Shown here: positions 1 to 11,029 of the stretch, one piece after another
Layout: each line of letters begins with the position of its first letter
Numbering within the stretch: position 1 is the stretch's first letter
Assembly: GCA_964020155.1 (NCBI GenBank)
Contig: OZ026561.1
Coordinates: forward strand, 3,566,869-3,630,868
Direction: 5' to 3'
Length of the DNA: 64,000 bases
From: Chondrilla cf. caribensis
Taxonomy: Eukaryota; Porifera; Demospongiae; Chondrillida; Chondrillidae
Program-made: the position numbers and the translations under genes
Notes under the pieces: model-generated
What the model was told of the DNA's origin: nothing
Seen by the model: only the letters and a program-made list of their open reading frames with translations
Databases searched by the model: none

Positions 1-1960
1 CATGAGGGAGGGGGCGTGTCAACATAATATTTTAGACAGACCTAGCTGTGGACTTGAACTAACTTGTGAAACAATTCCCATCTCAATAGGTGGCCTGTAA
101 CTCCAGCTACATTGGAAAGTGCTTAGATTTGTTTTCAATGTATGGGAGAGTATAGGAGAGAAAACGTTAAGCACCTTTTTGCATAGCTCATGGGGGAGGG
201 GGTGTGTCAACGTGATATTACAAACAGACCTAGCTGGAGACGTAAACTAACTTGTGAAACAATTCCCATCACAATAGGTGGCTCGTAACTCCAGCTACAT
301 TGGAAGGTGCTTAACATTTTTTCAATGTATGGGAGAGTATAGGAGAGAAAATGTTAAGCACCTTTTTGCATAACTCATAAGGGAGGGGGCGTGTCAACAT
401 AATATTTAGACAGACCTAGCTGTGGACTTGAACTAACTTGTGAAACAATTCCCATCTCAATAGGTGGCCTGTAACTCCAGCTACATTGGAAAGTGCTTAG
501 ATTTTTTTCAATGTATGGGAGAGTATAGGAGAGAAAACGTTAAGCACCTTTTTGCATAGCTCATGGGGGAGGGGGGGTGTCAAAGTGATATTACAAACAG
601 ACCTAGCTGTGGACATGAACTAACTTGTGAAACAATTCCCATCACAATAGGTGGCTCGTAACTCCAGCTACATTGGAAGGTGCTTAATATTTTTTCAATG
701 TATGGGAGAGTATAGGAGAGAAAATGTTAAGCACCTTTTTGCATAACTCATGAGGGAGGGGGCGTGTCAACATAATATTTTAGACAGACCTAGCTGTAGA
801 CTTGAACTAACTTGTGAAACAATTCCCATCTCAATAGGTGGCCTGTAACTCCAGCTACATTGGAAAGTGCTTAGATTTTTTTCAATGTATGGGAGAGTAT
901 AGGAGAGAAAACGTTAAGCACCTTTTTGCATAGCTCATGGGGGAGGGGGGGTGTCAAAGTGATATTACAAACAGACCTAGCTGTGGACATGAACTAACTT
1001 GTGAAACAATTCCCATCACAATAGGTGGCTCGTAACTCCAGCTACATTGGAAGGTGCTTAATATTTTTTCAATGTATGGGAGAGTATAGGAGAGAAAATG
1101 TTAAGCACCTTTTTGCATAACTCATGAGGGAGGGGGCGTGTCAACATAATATTTTAGACAGACCTAGCTGTAGACTTGAACTAACTTGTGAAACAATTCC
1201 CATCTCAATAGGTGGCCTGTAACTCCAGCTACATTGGAAAGTGCTTAATTTTTTTTCAATGTATGGGAGAGTATAGGAGAGAAAACGTTAAGCACCTTTT
1301 TGCATAGCTCATGGGGGAGGGGGTGTGTCAACGTGATATTACAAACAGACCTAGCTGTGGACATGAACTAACTTGCGAAACAATTACCATCTCAATTGGT
1401 GGCTCATAACTCCAGCTACATTGGAAGGTGATAAATATTTTTTCTAAGTATGGGGGAGTATAGGAGAGAAAACGTTAAGCACCTTTTTGCATAGCTCATG
1501 GGGGAGACGGAGTGTCAATGTGATATTTCTCACAGATCTAGCTGGAGACGTAAACTAACTTGTGAAACAATTCCCATCTCAATAGGTGGCTCGTAACTCC
1601 AGCTACATTGGAAGGTGCTTAACATTTTTTCAATGTATGGGAGAGTATAGGAGAGAAAACGTTGAGCACCTTTTTGCATAGCTCATGAGGGGGGGGGATG
1701 TCAACTTGATATTTCACACACCTAGCTGTGGACATGAAATAACTTGTGAATCAATTCCCATCTCAATAGATGGCCCGTAACTCCTGCTACATTCAGACGT
1801 AAAAAAATTCGGGGGAGGGGCGTGTCAACGTAATATTTCAGACAGACTTAACTGGAGATGTAAACTAACTTCTGAAACAATTCCCATCTCAATAGGTGGC
1901 TCGTAACTCCAGCTACATTGGAAAGTGCTTAACATTTTTTCAATGTATTTTCACTGGTAA
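1..1960. repeat. 187-bp satellite array with 374-bp dimeric higher-order repeat
   Basis: Ten full units and a partial one follow each other head to tail; units begin with CATGRGGGAGG-like sequence near 1, 189, 376, 562, 749, 936, 1123, 1310, 1497 and 1684, a period of 187 bp. Two unit types alternate: type A has CATAATATTTTAGACAGA and GGCCTGTAACTCC, type B has GTGATATTACAAACAGA and GGCTCGTAACTCC. Dimers 562-935 and 936-1309 are almost identical, so the homogenised unit is the 374-bp dimer. Type B units carry inverted arms such as 306-320 and 348-362 (15 bp, perfect) around a 27-nt loop. No credible coding frame. The array runs off the left edge. Confidence 0.95.
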
Positions 1961-2214
1961 CAAAGGTTCCCAATTAAGTGTCCATGCATATGATAGATAA
2001 TAATACGTATACTTTTGTTCGTGCATTCCAAAATGGGTGCTACGGGCATTGTGGTGACCATCCAGGTGATTTTTGTCTGTTGTTGATCAGACCATCACAC
2101 TCTTCAGTGTCCATAATATCAAACTTGAAACACAAATGCAGATGCATGCACATGCACCCTCCTATATGGGCTGTGGATGTAAACATCTGAATGAAGCTAT
2201 ATGATTAGGGAGAA

Positions 2215-2700
2215 TCCATGGAAATGGGAAGTGTTTACTACCTAGTTCATGCCACCAACTATGTCTAGTGAAAAATCAGGTTGATATGCCTCCTCACCAA
2301 TGATCTGTGCCAGATTGAATGTGCTTAGCATTATTTTCATATTCTCTACTGTACATTTAAAATATTAAACACCTCTGAATGTATCTGGGCTGAACCACCG
2401 AGTACAGAGATTGAAAAGAGTTTCATAATTTAGTTCTCACCTCCAGCTAGTTTTGATAAAAATATGAGGTTAACAGGCCTCCTTTTCCATAAACCATCCC
2501 AGCTGCAGAAGATGTTTGAGGTAATTTTCTCCTAAAGTCTCTACCATAGGTTGAAAAATATTAGCACCTCTAAATGTAGCTAGGACTAGTGGCGTCGTAC
2601 AAAGATGGAAACTGTTTCTGAATTTAGTTTACTCCACAACTACTCTAGGTCTGGTAAAATATCAGGTTGACACAGCCCCTCTCTCAATTCAGAGATAATT
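2215..2700. repeat. Diverged, inverted relics of the 187-bp satellite
   Basis: Read on the minus strand, this stretch keeps the satellite's landmarks in order at a spacing near 190-205 bp. Examples are GGTTGATATGCCTCC (about 2279) and GGTTGACACAGCCCC (about 2663), against the reverse complement of the satellite's TGTCAACATAATA region, and ATTAGCACCTCTAAATGTAG (about 2559) against the reverse complement of CTACATTGGAAGGTGCTTAA. Roughly two and a half copies are recognisable. They are much more diverged than the units at 1-1960 and point the other way. Confidence 0.7.
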
Positions 2701-4020
2701 TACCAGGAGAGTTTGACAAAGACCAATAGAGGTGTGTGCGAACCACTAGAGTTTGGAGGAGTTATATATTCCCAAGGACATTCTATATAATGTCATGGTG
2801 ACCACCCAGATGGTTGTAAATTCTGTTTCTGGTCACCATGGGCCACGCAACTGGCCTTGTGGTGACCAGTTGGAAAATATCAATTATTAATGCTGGTTAC
2901 CCATGGCCAGGCCTCTCCAGCTGCAGTGTCCACGTGATGCATCACAACATAATATGATGCATGCACTCTCTCGAGAGTACTATGGACCTGGTAGTGACCA
3001 ATGAGATAAATTACTTTTGTCACTGATCACAAAGTCTCACCTGTGTCCACATGATGTCAGATAAAAATACATAATACTTTTGTATGTACATTCTTATACT
3101 AACTGTTGCTATACACCTCATGACCTTGTGACCATCCATGTCCTGATGATTTGCATTTTGTTGTTGGATACCACGAGCTGCATATACTGTCCATATCAAA
3201 CTTAATAAAGAAAAGAAGGAGAAGAAGAAGAAAGAAAGCCGCCATCACAGCAATCAGAGGATCCAGATCAAGCAGGGCACATATCGACCCTGACAGCATT
3301 GATCTGGCATTAGCTGAGGGTCATGTAATGTGATTTTGACATGTACAATGTACCAATCCTATTGAATAGTTATATTTTGTACACTTATCTGTACTTATCT
3401 ATCTCATAATTTTCTGTAGTATTTTATTGTCTATATGATTCATGGGTGAATTTTTTCAAACTTAATAACACATTATATTGATACATGCACAACATCCTAC
3501 ATGTGCTATGGACCATGTGGTGACCAGCTATAAAATTTAATGTCAAAGTTTATTGCAATTGCTGCAGCTGCATGGTGTCATGGCTTCTCCCAGGGCTGTG
3601 TGATACACTATAGTGCAAATACTGATGCATGTACACCTTCCTGCAGCTGCAGCTGGACTTAGTACAGACCTGCAGGTGGTGACCAACAAGATTGTTTCAT
3701 CATAAAGACTCCCCAGTGTCAATATTTCAATAATACACGCACACATGTACTATAATTACAATTGAAATTAATCCACTTTAATTGTCAGCTAAAATATCAA
3801 TAAGCGCATGTGACAAAATTCAATTCACACAATACTACAGGTTATACCTAAAGAAATTTCTAATAACAGAGAGTTCTAGTTCCTAACTACAAAAATATTT
3901 GAATACAAAGTGTGTAGCAAATAGAAAGCAAAATTAACCTATAAGCTATTATAATATTACCACCGTTGGGCACAGTAGGTACTGGGCCCATGTAACATCA
4001 GACTCCACTCAGCATCCTCA
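2701..4020. other. Non-coding stretch with weak internal repetition
   Basis: No gene is visible. The words TGGTGACCA and GTGACCATCCA recur. About 160 bp near 1979-2140 (GTCCATGCATATGATAGATA onward) is loosely repeated near 3045-3210, ending in both cases in ATATCAAACTT. This looks like old repeat sequence. The 3' untranslated region of the first tyrosinase probably lies at its right end. Confidence 0.5.
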
Positions 4021-4649
4021 TCACACTTGAAGGCCCTCAAGAATTTGATGACCATCCATGATTATAATAGCGGTGATGATGGGAAGGATGATCCCGAGAA
4101 TAAAGCCTAAAAACAGTAACAGGAATTCAAAGTCAAAAATACAATTAGTCTTATTATTGTTGATAGGATAGCAGGATGATACATAAAATCCCCATGGAAG
4201 TGTTTGTCAAAATTCATCTCCTGGACCACAAGACACATCCTTTGGTTCTCAAATTAACTTAAAAGGCCTAGCCCAAGTTTGGTGTTCTATGGTGTGAAAG
4301 TAACAGTGACATAGAAATAAACAATCATTGCCTGGTATCAGAAATATACCTAAGAAAGATCTTGGATGCTGTCCAAAAGCTGCACTTGAAGCTGTAAAAA
4401 ACAGAAAAGAAAACTTCAAGCATGTATATTATATTCTATTTTTATCTATTGAGTCATAAATATGTAATATACTTAATGGCTCACACTTGTATACAAGGGC
4501 AAATGAATACACAATTATACTCTCTGACAGCTAATTAACTGTATGACAGGCACAACTTCTACTGAATAATTAACCTTCACCAACTCAGAGGTATAGACTA
4601 AGTGTGTATTTGAAGATAAAATACTTATCTCCAGTGATTCAGAATATAT

Positions 4650-4693
<44 letters not shown>

Positions 4694-6527
4694 CTATATA
4701 TGATATATATGCATGAATTCAAATGGTCTATAGCTAGACTGCATGTGGTGTCCCTACTGCAGATTGGGATATTTACATTTATTTTATATAGACTGAGACT
4801 ATACCCTAAATGGAACACAATGTACATGCACGTGACTGACACTTTTCTTACAGGAACAGTCATTACATTGTACATCGAAACACAAAGCTTAACAACTTCA
4901 TGCACCCATATTCACCTCCATTCTCTTCACATTTCAGATCATCCAAATCTTGATACATGTATCCAAAGTCCGTTGATCTATTGTACATGTCGCTATTCTT
5001 CTTGAGAGGGAAGAATGGGACCATGTAATCTTCACTGTTATGTCCCGGATGGGCTGATCTGTTTTCAAATTGTTGGTCTGGCATGTAGGAGGTTCCATAC
5101 CCTGGTCCTTGCAACCAGCTCTCAAATATCCTGTCTACATTGGCGTGGTGCAAATAGAATATAGGGTCATTACTAGCAGATGGCACAACTTTCATGTGAC
5201 CATAGATATAAATGTGGACTGCATTGTGAAAATTATTAATAGTCTTCCGGCTGCCATAATCACAAAACTTCCTGATGCAATTATTGTACTGAATGAACCC
5301 TTCTAATCGGTTACGAAAGCTGCTATTTACTGACTCAATACCATAGCTAACATTCATCATATCAACATCATCGTACATGAAGGTGTTACGCGGCTTTGTG
5401 CATATGATGTCCTTTATTGCATTCTCAAGCGGTAGGTGTCTCTGTGAATGGTTGAAGTCTCCCCTCTCAAACCACCCTCTTTCCAACCGGCCAGCCTTGC
5501 TTCGATCTTCATTTGGGTTACAAACACTTCGAATCTTGGAACAATCAACACCTTGTCTATTGTTGACAAGATGAACGTAGTGTTTGTCGCAAACCGTCGG
5601 CCAGTTATTGCCATCAAAGAGGTCGCCTTCAACAGGTGTTCTGTTGGATTGCGTATCGAAATCGAACGTTCCGAAGTAAGATGGTTTGAAAATTGTATTC
5701 ATTGCAACCGACACTTTCCAGTCCCAATAAGGCAACGCGAAGGTATATCTGTTCCAATCGTTTGGCGATCCAAGTCGTTCTGCGATTCTCCCAAGCTCTC
5801 TTTCCACGATCAAAAGATAATAACGATGCCAAGTGGGGAAAGTGGGTCCTTTGTGGCCATAGTCCAAGATAGAAAAGTCCCCATCCGAGATATTGCAAAT
5901 TTTTTGGGTATCGTTAATATGTTTCACATCGCCGTCTCTTTTGGAGAAGAAGTGCTGATACACAAAAAAGTCGTACGTAGAAACGTTTTCTAGACGCAGG
6001 CCACTTCTGGTTGCAGCGTCCGCTTCTTCCACGATCACCGCCCATGCATAATTAGACGGAGTTTCGTTTTTGGATTCGTTTAAAACCTTAATAAGATCCT
6101 TTCTTTCTTTTACTGACATATTCATAATGTTCTTTCGTTTCCGAATGGACGAGACTTTGCAATTCCCATTGACCTTTTCGTAACCAAAATTACACTCGTT
6201 ACAGTCAGGACCAGCATAATTATCACTACAAACACAGACGTTGGTGAATACTTCCGTTGGCCATTGATAGGCCGCGTCAATTGTGCCGAAAACCTCTCCC
6301 ACTCGTTCCGCCGTTTCCACAACTTTTCTTCCAGGTTCTTGGATGCTAGACCAGTCAGCAGATTCGGTAATGTTTACACAGGTTCCGTGGCCGGAACAGT
6401 TCGAGGGGCAGCACACTTTTATCCCATTGTTTGCATTGTCAGTGCAGGCAGCTGGGAATTGGCCGCTAGCCAAGTGGAGAAGGATGTCAATGAGTAGAAA
6501 TGCAAAACTGAACTTACTAAGCAACAT
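4021..6527 (-). CDS. Membrane-anchored tyrosinase, copy T1 (intact, 3 exons)
   Basis: Type-3 copper phenoloxidase of the TYR/TYRP architecture. Exons are 6527-4916, 4391-4350 and 4106-4021, with GT-AG borders and phase-1 introns throughout, giving 579 aa. Residues 1-22 are a signal peptide. A Cys-rich/EGF-like region follows (FPAAC, VCCP, CVCSDNYAGPDCNEC, about 24-117), then the tyrosinase domain. Copper A histidines are H192, H225 and H234 (PTWHRYYL); copper B are H434, H438 and H460 (ASNDPIFYLHH). The 42-nt second exon is a Ser/Pro linker; the third encodes a hydrophobic helix and a short tail ending LEGLQV. By family knowledge it oxidises phenols to quinones on the lumenal or outer face of a membrane. 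The linker is two codons longer than in T2 and T5. Confidence 0.9.
4653..4693. repeat. (TA)n microsatellite
   Basis: A run of alternating T and A, about 20 units, in the first intron of tyrosinase T1 (between its exons 1 and 2). Confidence 0.9.
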
Positions 6528-8055
6528 TGCATGCAGTATCAGTTATACGAAGCTATAGTTACTGTGACACACAAGTGCTGTGTTAGCCTAAAATAGTACT
6601 GGTTAACCGTATAGTCTACTAGGTAATCTAATTATAACCAATTTATATGAAAACAATAACTGTCTATAATATGTGTATGTATAATATACGTAATTATAAT
6701 TATTCATTTAAAATATGGATTCGGTGTTACTTTGTGATCATAGTTGTCTTGTTTACTATGACATGCAGTAGACTACAGGTGGATGTGTATTTATAATAGA
6801 TTTATAGCATGGAGAATGTACTAGTTGACATAATGATTCACTTGGGTCTAGATAATATTTTATTATAATTTATTATAATAATAATGGACTATAGGACATA
6901 GAGCAAGCTGGATCACTTCATCCAGTCTTGCAAGAGTTACATCCATAGGCAGGCACACTGACAACTGAACATCGATTTATTAAATACTGTAACAATGAAT
7001 CTTGACAATGTGCGAGAGTATAATTAAAGGGTATACATCAGATCGTGCAACTAGCCTGTTTTGTTGTTAGTCATGTTATGAAGTCCACATTGGCCCAGCA
7101 ATTGTTACAGCCTTTTTATGCCTGGGCAAGTCAATTGGTACTCTCATGAGGTTATTGTAGGGATGTAGGTATTACACTCATTCAGGTCTAGATGTACTAA
7201 ATGTGCAGGTGAGATTTTACTGCTCAGGATGGTTTGTTTACTGCAAGGCATGCAGTATTCCATAGATCTAGACAGTCAGACTGGAGAGGCGTGTCAGTAG
7301 ACTGGAGGGAGGTAAGTAGTATACTTAGGCAAATTATCTATGATAACAGTTTATCTGAGATTCCTGCATAATAATTATTATAAACTTTATAGGCTATACC
7401 CAGGTAACACACCAGATACAGTGAAAGTGATAAAGAGGTCTTGCCCGATATTAGCACATCCATGTCCATGAAAGTCTAGAAATACACGTATACATACGTA
7501 CCTATATCCTTTTAGCAGGAATGAGATGCCCTGAGTCATGCAAATCCAGAATTAAACAACCTCCATGCTAGACTAGTTTCATGGAGACAGCCTCATTTAT
7601 GATACTTGATTACTTCTGTTCCATGAAATGGGCAGAGGGACAGCTCAAACAGAATTATTGATAACAAATCCACATGAAGATATCGTTAGATAGAATAATT
7701 ATAAGTCTATCAGAAAGATAGTTATGCAAGACATAATAATGTGTTAACTTAATCTAAATGTTAACAGCCATTTTTCCATTTTGCTCCCAATAAGTGTACC
7801 ACCCCACCTTTGTGAAGCATAGGCACGCAATGTGCATAATTGTTCCCCTCCTTGAACCACACCTGTTCTAAACAACCAAGCACACTGAGATTTACATCCA
7901 TCTGTGTTTGGGTTACAAATTTTGTGACATAGTTATTGGATCATGTCATGGTCAATGCTGACCTCAACGTTAATAGTCTAAGAAAACAATAATATCAATT
8001 TGTTGGGTAACTTGGATTCATAGTGTACTTTCCATAACATGCTAATCCCCCTATA
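6528..8055. other. 5' flank of T1, shared with T4
   Basis: No gene recognised. The stretch is clearly homologous to 34617-36500, for example the shared words GTTACTTTG, TTGGTACTCTCATGAGG, GGTCTTGCCCGATATTAGCA and CCTTTTAGCAGGAATGAG. It is therefore the promoter side of the duplicated unit. The T4 copy additionally contains a fold-back insertion (35079-35198) that is missing here. Confidence 0.6.
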
Positions 8056-8230
8056 CAGAGGAACCTCTCTATTACAAACCTCTGAATAGCGGAAACCTCT
8101 ATAATAAGGACACCATTCTTTGTCCCAGTGTAGTACTGTAGTGTATTGAGCGACCTCTGAATTGAGGAAACCTCTGTAATATGGACTAAAATCAAGGTCC
8201 CAAGGTGTCCCTAATAGAGAGGTTCCACTG
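8056..8230. mobile_element. 175-bp MITE, pogo/Tigger-like ends
   Basis: The ends are 19-bp inverted repeats with one mismatch: CAGAGGAACCTCTCTATTA on the left and the reverse complement of CAGTGGAACCTCTCTATTA on the right. AACCTCTGTAAT-like sub-repeats recur inside. The paralogous site near 36505 reads straight from CCCCTATA into the flank without the element, so it is an insertion that post-dates the block duplication, or was lost there. The CAGTKGAACCTC-type ends are typical of pogo/Tigger MITEs. Confidence 0.75.
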
Positions 8231-8639
8231 AAAAAGTACTCTGACCCCAGGGTATACAGTTATAAGGTGCATGGAGTAACTGCATGGGGTAACTGCATGG
8301 GGTTACCACATGTGGTTCATGGTTCAATTCACTCATAGTTCACAGTTGGTCAGACTGAAAGGGTATGTGTATGTGTATATCTAATCAATTTTATGATAAC
8401 ATGTTGACAATATTATATAATTGAAATATTCCCTTGAGAGCATATTATTATGGGATATTGGTAAAGTGACAACATGGCCGTGTGACCAAGCCTCGAGCTA
8501 TGTACCCTCATTTATCACACTGTCCCACACAAATTATAACAATTGACCTACTAACAAAACTATAGTTATCATTGTTCAACTGTACAAAAAGAATAACTTC
8601 AACTACACTATATGTCATTGATTACTTAATAATAGACAA

Positions 8640-8768
8640 AGCTATCAGAATTCCATACAGGTGGGCTTTGATGGGAACAGTGTGATAAGAGTCCACCAAC
8701 TGAGTTGGGACCTAATCCCGCATGAAGTACCAATCTCCAAGAGATTTCGCAAAATTCACCCCATACAC

Positions 8769-8837
<69 letters not shown>

Positions 8838-9006
8838 CCACCTAGTACCTTCAATATGCGTGGTCCACTTGTTCACCTTTTCTTCCTTGTGCCAATAGTA
8901 CCCAGCTGGGTTACCATCGAGACAACGAGCATTCTTGCTCTCCGAATATAGATCTTGTCGAAAGATGGTACGATACAATTCCTCACGAGACCCGAGAATG
9001 AGTGCA
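8640..9006 (-). pseudogene. Notum-like remnant N0a: exon 2 fused to last exon across a CA repeat
   Basis: 8849-9006 is homologous to the second exon of the Notum-like genes (SALILGSRGDLY type start, NARCLDGNPAGYYWH core), with an acceptor after CATTTAG and a donor at TTGAAG|GT. Immediately 3' of it, past a (CA)n run at 8766-8840, lies a last-exon fragment (8640-8762) with the FAKSLGDWYF motif and then an early stop. The four internal exons that carry the catalytic residues are missing. It looks like a deletion between CA tracts. Confidence 0.8.
8766..8840. repeat. (CA)n microsatellite
   Basis: About 35 CA units with a few CG interruptions, at the junction of the two remaining N0a exons. Proteins of Thr-His or Cys-Val repeats read from it are not genes. 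Confidence 0.95.
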
Positions 9007-9293
9007 CTAAATGGGTGGAACGGAAAAGAATCAGTGGACCACGTAGGCAGTGAGAATCATTACAAAATAACAAAAAAGAATGATTGTAATCTTCAAGCAA
9101 TATGTTTACCTGTATTCCAGTTGGTATCTCAAAGTTGTACATTCCTACGTACTAATATTACCATGTACACATGCACCCACTCACGGCTATGTGGAAAACA
9201 TGGTTCCAATTGTGAAAAACAGCGTTAACCAACCAATTTGAACAAAATATCGCCTGACCTGCCATGTCAGCCAGTACCCAAGCTAGTGGTTAA

Positions 9294-9505
9294 CCTCTTC
9301 ATACAGTCTTTGGCAGTCTGGCACAGTCCACCACCTGTGTGTTAAGAATACCTCAATCATTACCACTGTATGATAGTGGTACACAGTCCATAACTACAAT
9401 CCTGAAAAATAAAGTAATAGAGTAAAAATTAATGTAGAGTATCGGACACATGAAATCAACTATTGCTCCACAACTACAGCAGCTCACTACTGTCCATGAA
9501 CACAA

Positions 9506-9564
<59 letters not shown>

Positions 9565-9805
9565 ACACATGCACACCATAAAATAGTGATTTATTATCGC
9601 TTACAGTTATACATACACCACTTGCACACAAACACATAATAGTAGTCACTTCAATATGGATGGTCCACTTGTTCACCTCTTCTCCCTTGTACCAATAGAA
9701 CCCAGCTGGGCTACCATCGAGACAACGAGCATTTGTGCTCTCCGATATAGGTCTTGTCGAAAGATGGTACGATACAACTCCTCACGAGAACCGAAAATGA
9801 GGGCA
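9294..9805 (-). pseudogene. Notum-like remnant N0b: exon 2 plus start of exon 3
   Basis: 9650-9805 matches the second exon of the Notum-like genes, but a one-base deletion in the DLYSESKN region throws the frame and the donor after ATTGAAG is lost. 9294-9334 matches only the first 41 bases of the next exon (GGLCQTAKDC-like), after an intact acceptor. A (CA)n tract at 9511-9562 lies between. Nothing of the catalytic exons remains. Confidence 0.75.
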
Positions 9806-9850
9806 CTAAATGGGTGGAACGGAAAAGAATCGGTGTACCACGTAGGCAGT

Positions 9851-11029
9851 GAAAATGATGGGCATTTATAGCTACCTCGCACAGGGTGGGTCGTCTAAGC
9901 TGTCGCATTAAGGAAATGGCAAAGAAATAACGACTATAATTATACAATACGCATCGCTCAAGACCATACCCTAGACTTCGTCTTGCGTGATATTGGGACC
10001 AGACTTTCCCAGAACGGTGTACACCCGGTGGCTATTATGTCAATACGTACGGTCCGAAAAATATATCGACCCCTAATTATAATTATTATTACCGAGTCCG
10101 GTCCTAAGACTTCATTTTGTATCATGCGCACATTTGTTGTATTAATTTGTCTAAAGTTTTTGCCTCACAAGTACAAATAGTTCAGAAATACACCTTTCAT
10201 GTGTCCTTGCTTAGCTATCCATTTCACTGGAATTCGTCGGATTCAGCTTACCTTAGAGAAACAAATAATCGAACGACCTTCGTGGTACAACTAGTCTCGC
10301 GGATCCAGTCTTATTCGGCTAACGTGACGCTTATTATACGAGTTAATGAAAATGGCGAAGGATGGCTTCGAACTATGTACATGTATATCAACATCCAAGC
10401 TATACTTCGGTCCCCCAGCTGATAGAGACTTTAGTCTCTTTCAGCTGCTTGACATAAATCCAGTGATATATTCTGTCACTAGCAAATATAATACTATTGC
10501 AATGCGAATGATTATTATAATAATATTAACTTTAGACCACATTGTGGGGTATTGGCAAAGTGACATTTGGCACACTTTTCATCACAAGACATTAGTGACC
10601 TAAATAACCTAACACATAAGACCTATGTATATACACCTATCAACATTGTGTAACAATGACGAATCAGCACTCCTTATTAAGGAGCTACCGCAACGTTGAA
10701 ACTGAATGTCCATGTCCATTCACAATATTATGGAAGTAGTCCACTTGTTGGTGTCGACACTTAACTTTTATGTAACTATATAACTTAAATGTTAAATATA
10801 AGATTTTCTATCCAAAGTAGCTAAATGTATTTCTAATGACACAACAGAGAGATCCAGCTCACCACTACTATACAAAACTAATAGAACACATGTATGTATG
10901 TACTAGACCTAAACTATCACATTAAAGCCAACTAATTGTGAACACTTATCTATCATACAATAGTATATCACTGTTACAATACCCTAGCAGAGGTCTGTAC
11001 TTAGTGCCAAGCACGTCAGGTTCTTCTTA
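9851..11029. other. Spacer between N0 and T2
   Basis: No gene seen. About 9985-10470 is shared with 37205-37690 (GTGATATTGGGACCAGAC, CGGTCCGAAAAAT, CTTCGGTCCCCCAGCTGATA). 10600-11029 resembles 37850-38251 and 20990-21281 and is the 3' flank of the T2/T3/T5 type of tyrosinase. Confidence 0.55.

Noticed and set aside
1..1960. CRISPR-like regularly spaced repeats
   Set aside because: The units are contiguous 187-bp satellite monomers without unique spacers, in an animal genome.
5448..5993. Plus-strand frame of 181 residues opposite tyrosinase T1
   Set aside because: Antisense shadow of a conserved coding exon; equivalent shadows appear opposite T2 and T5.
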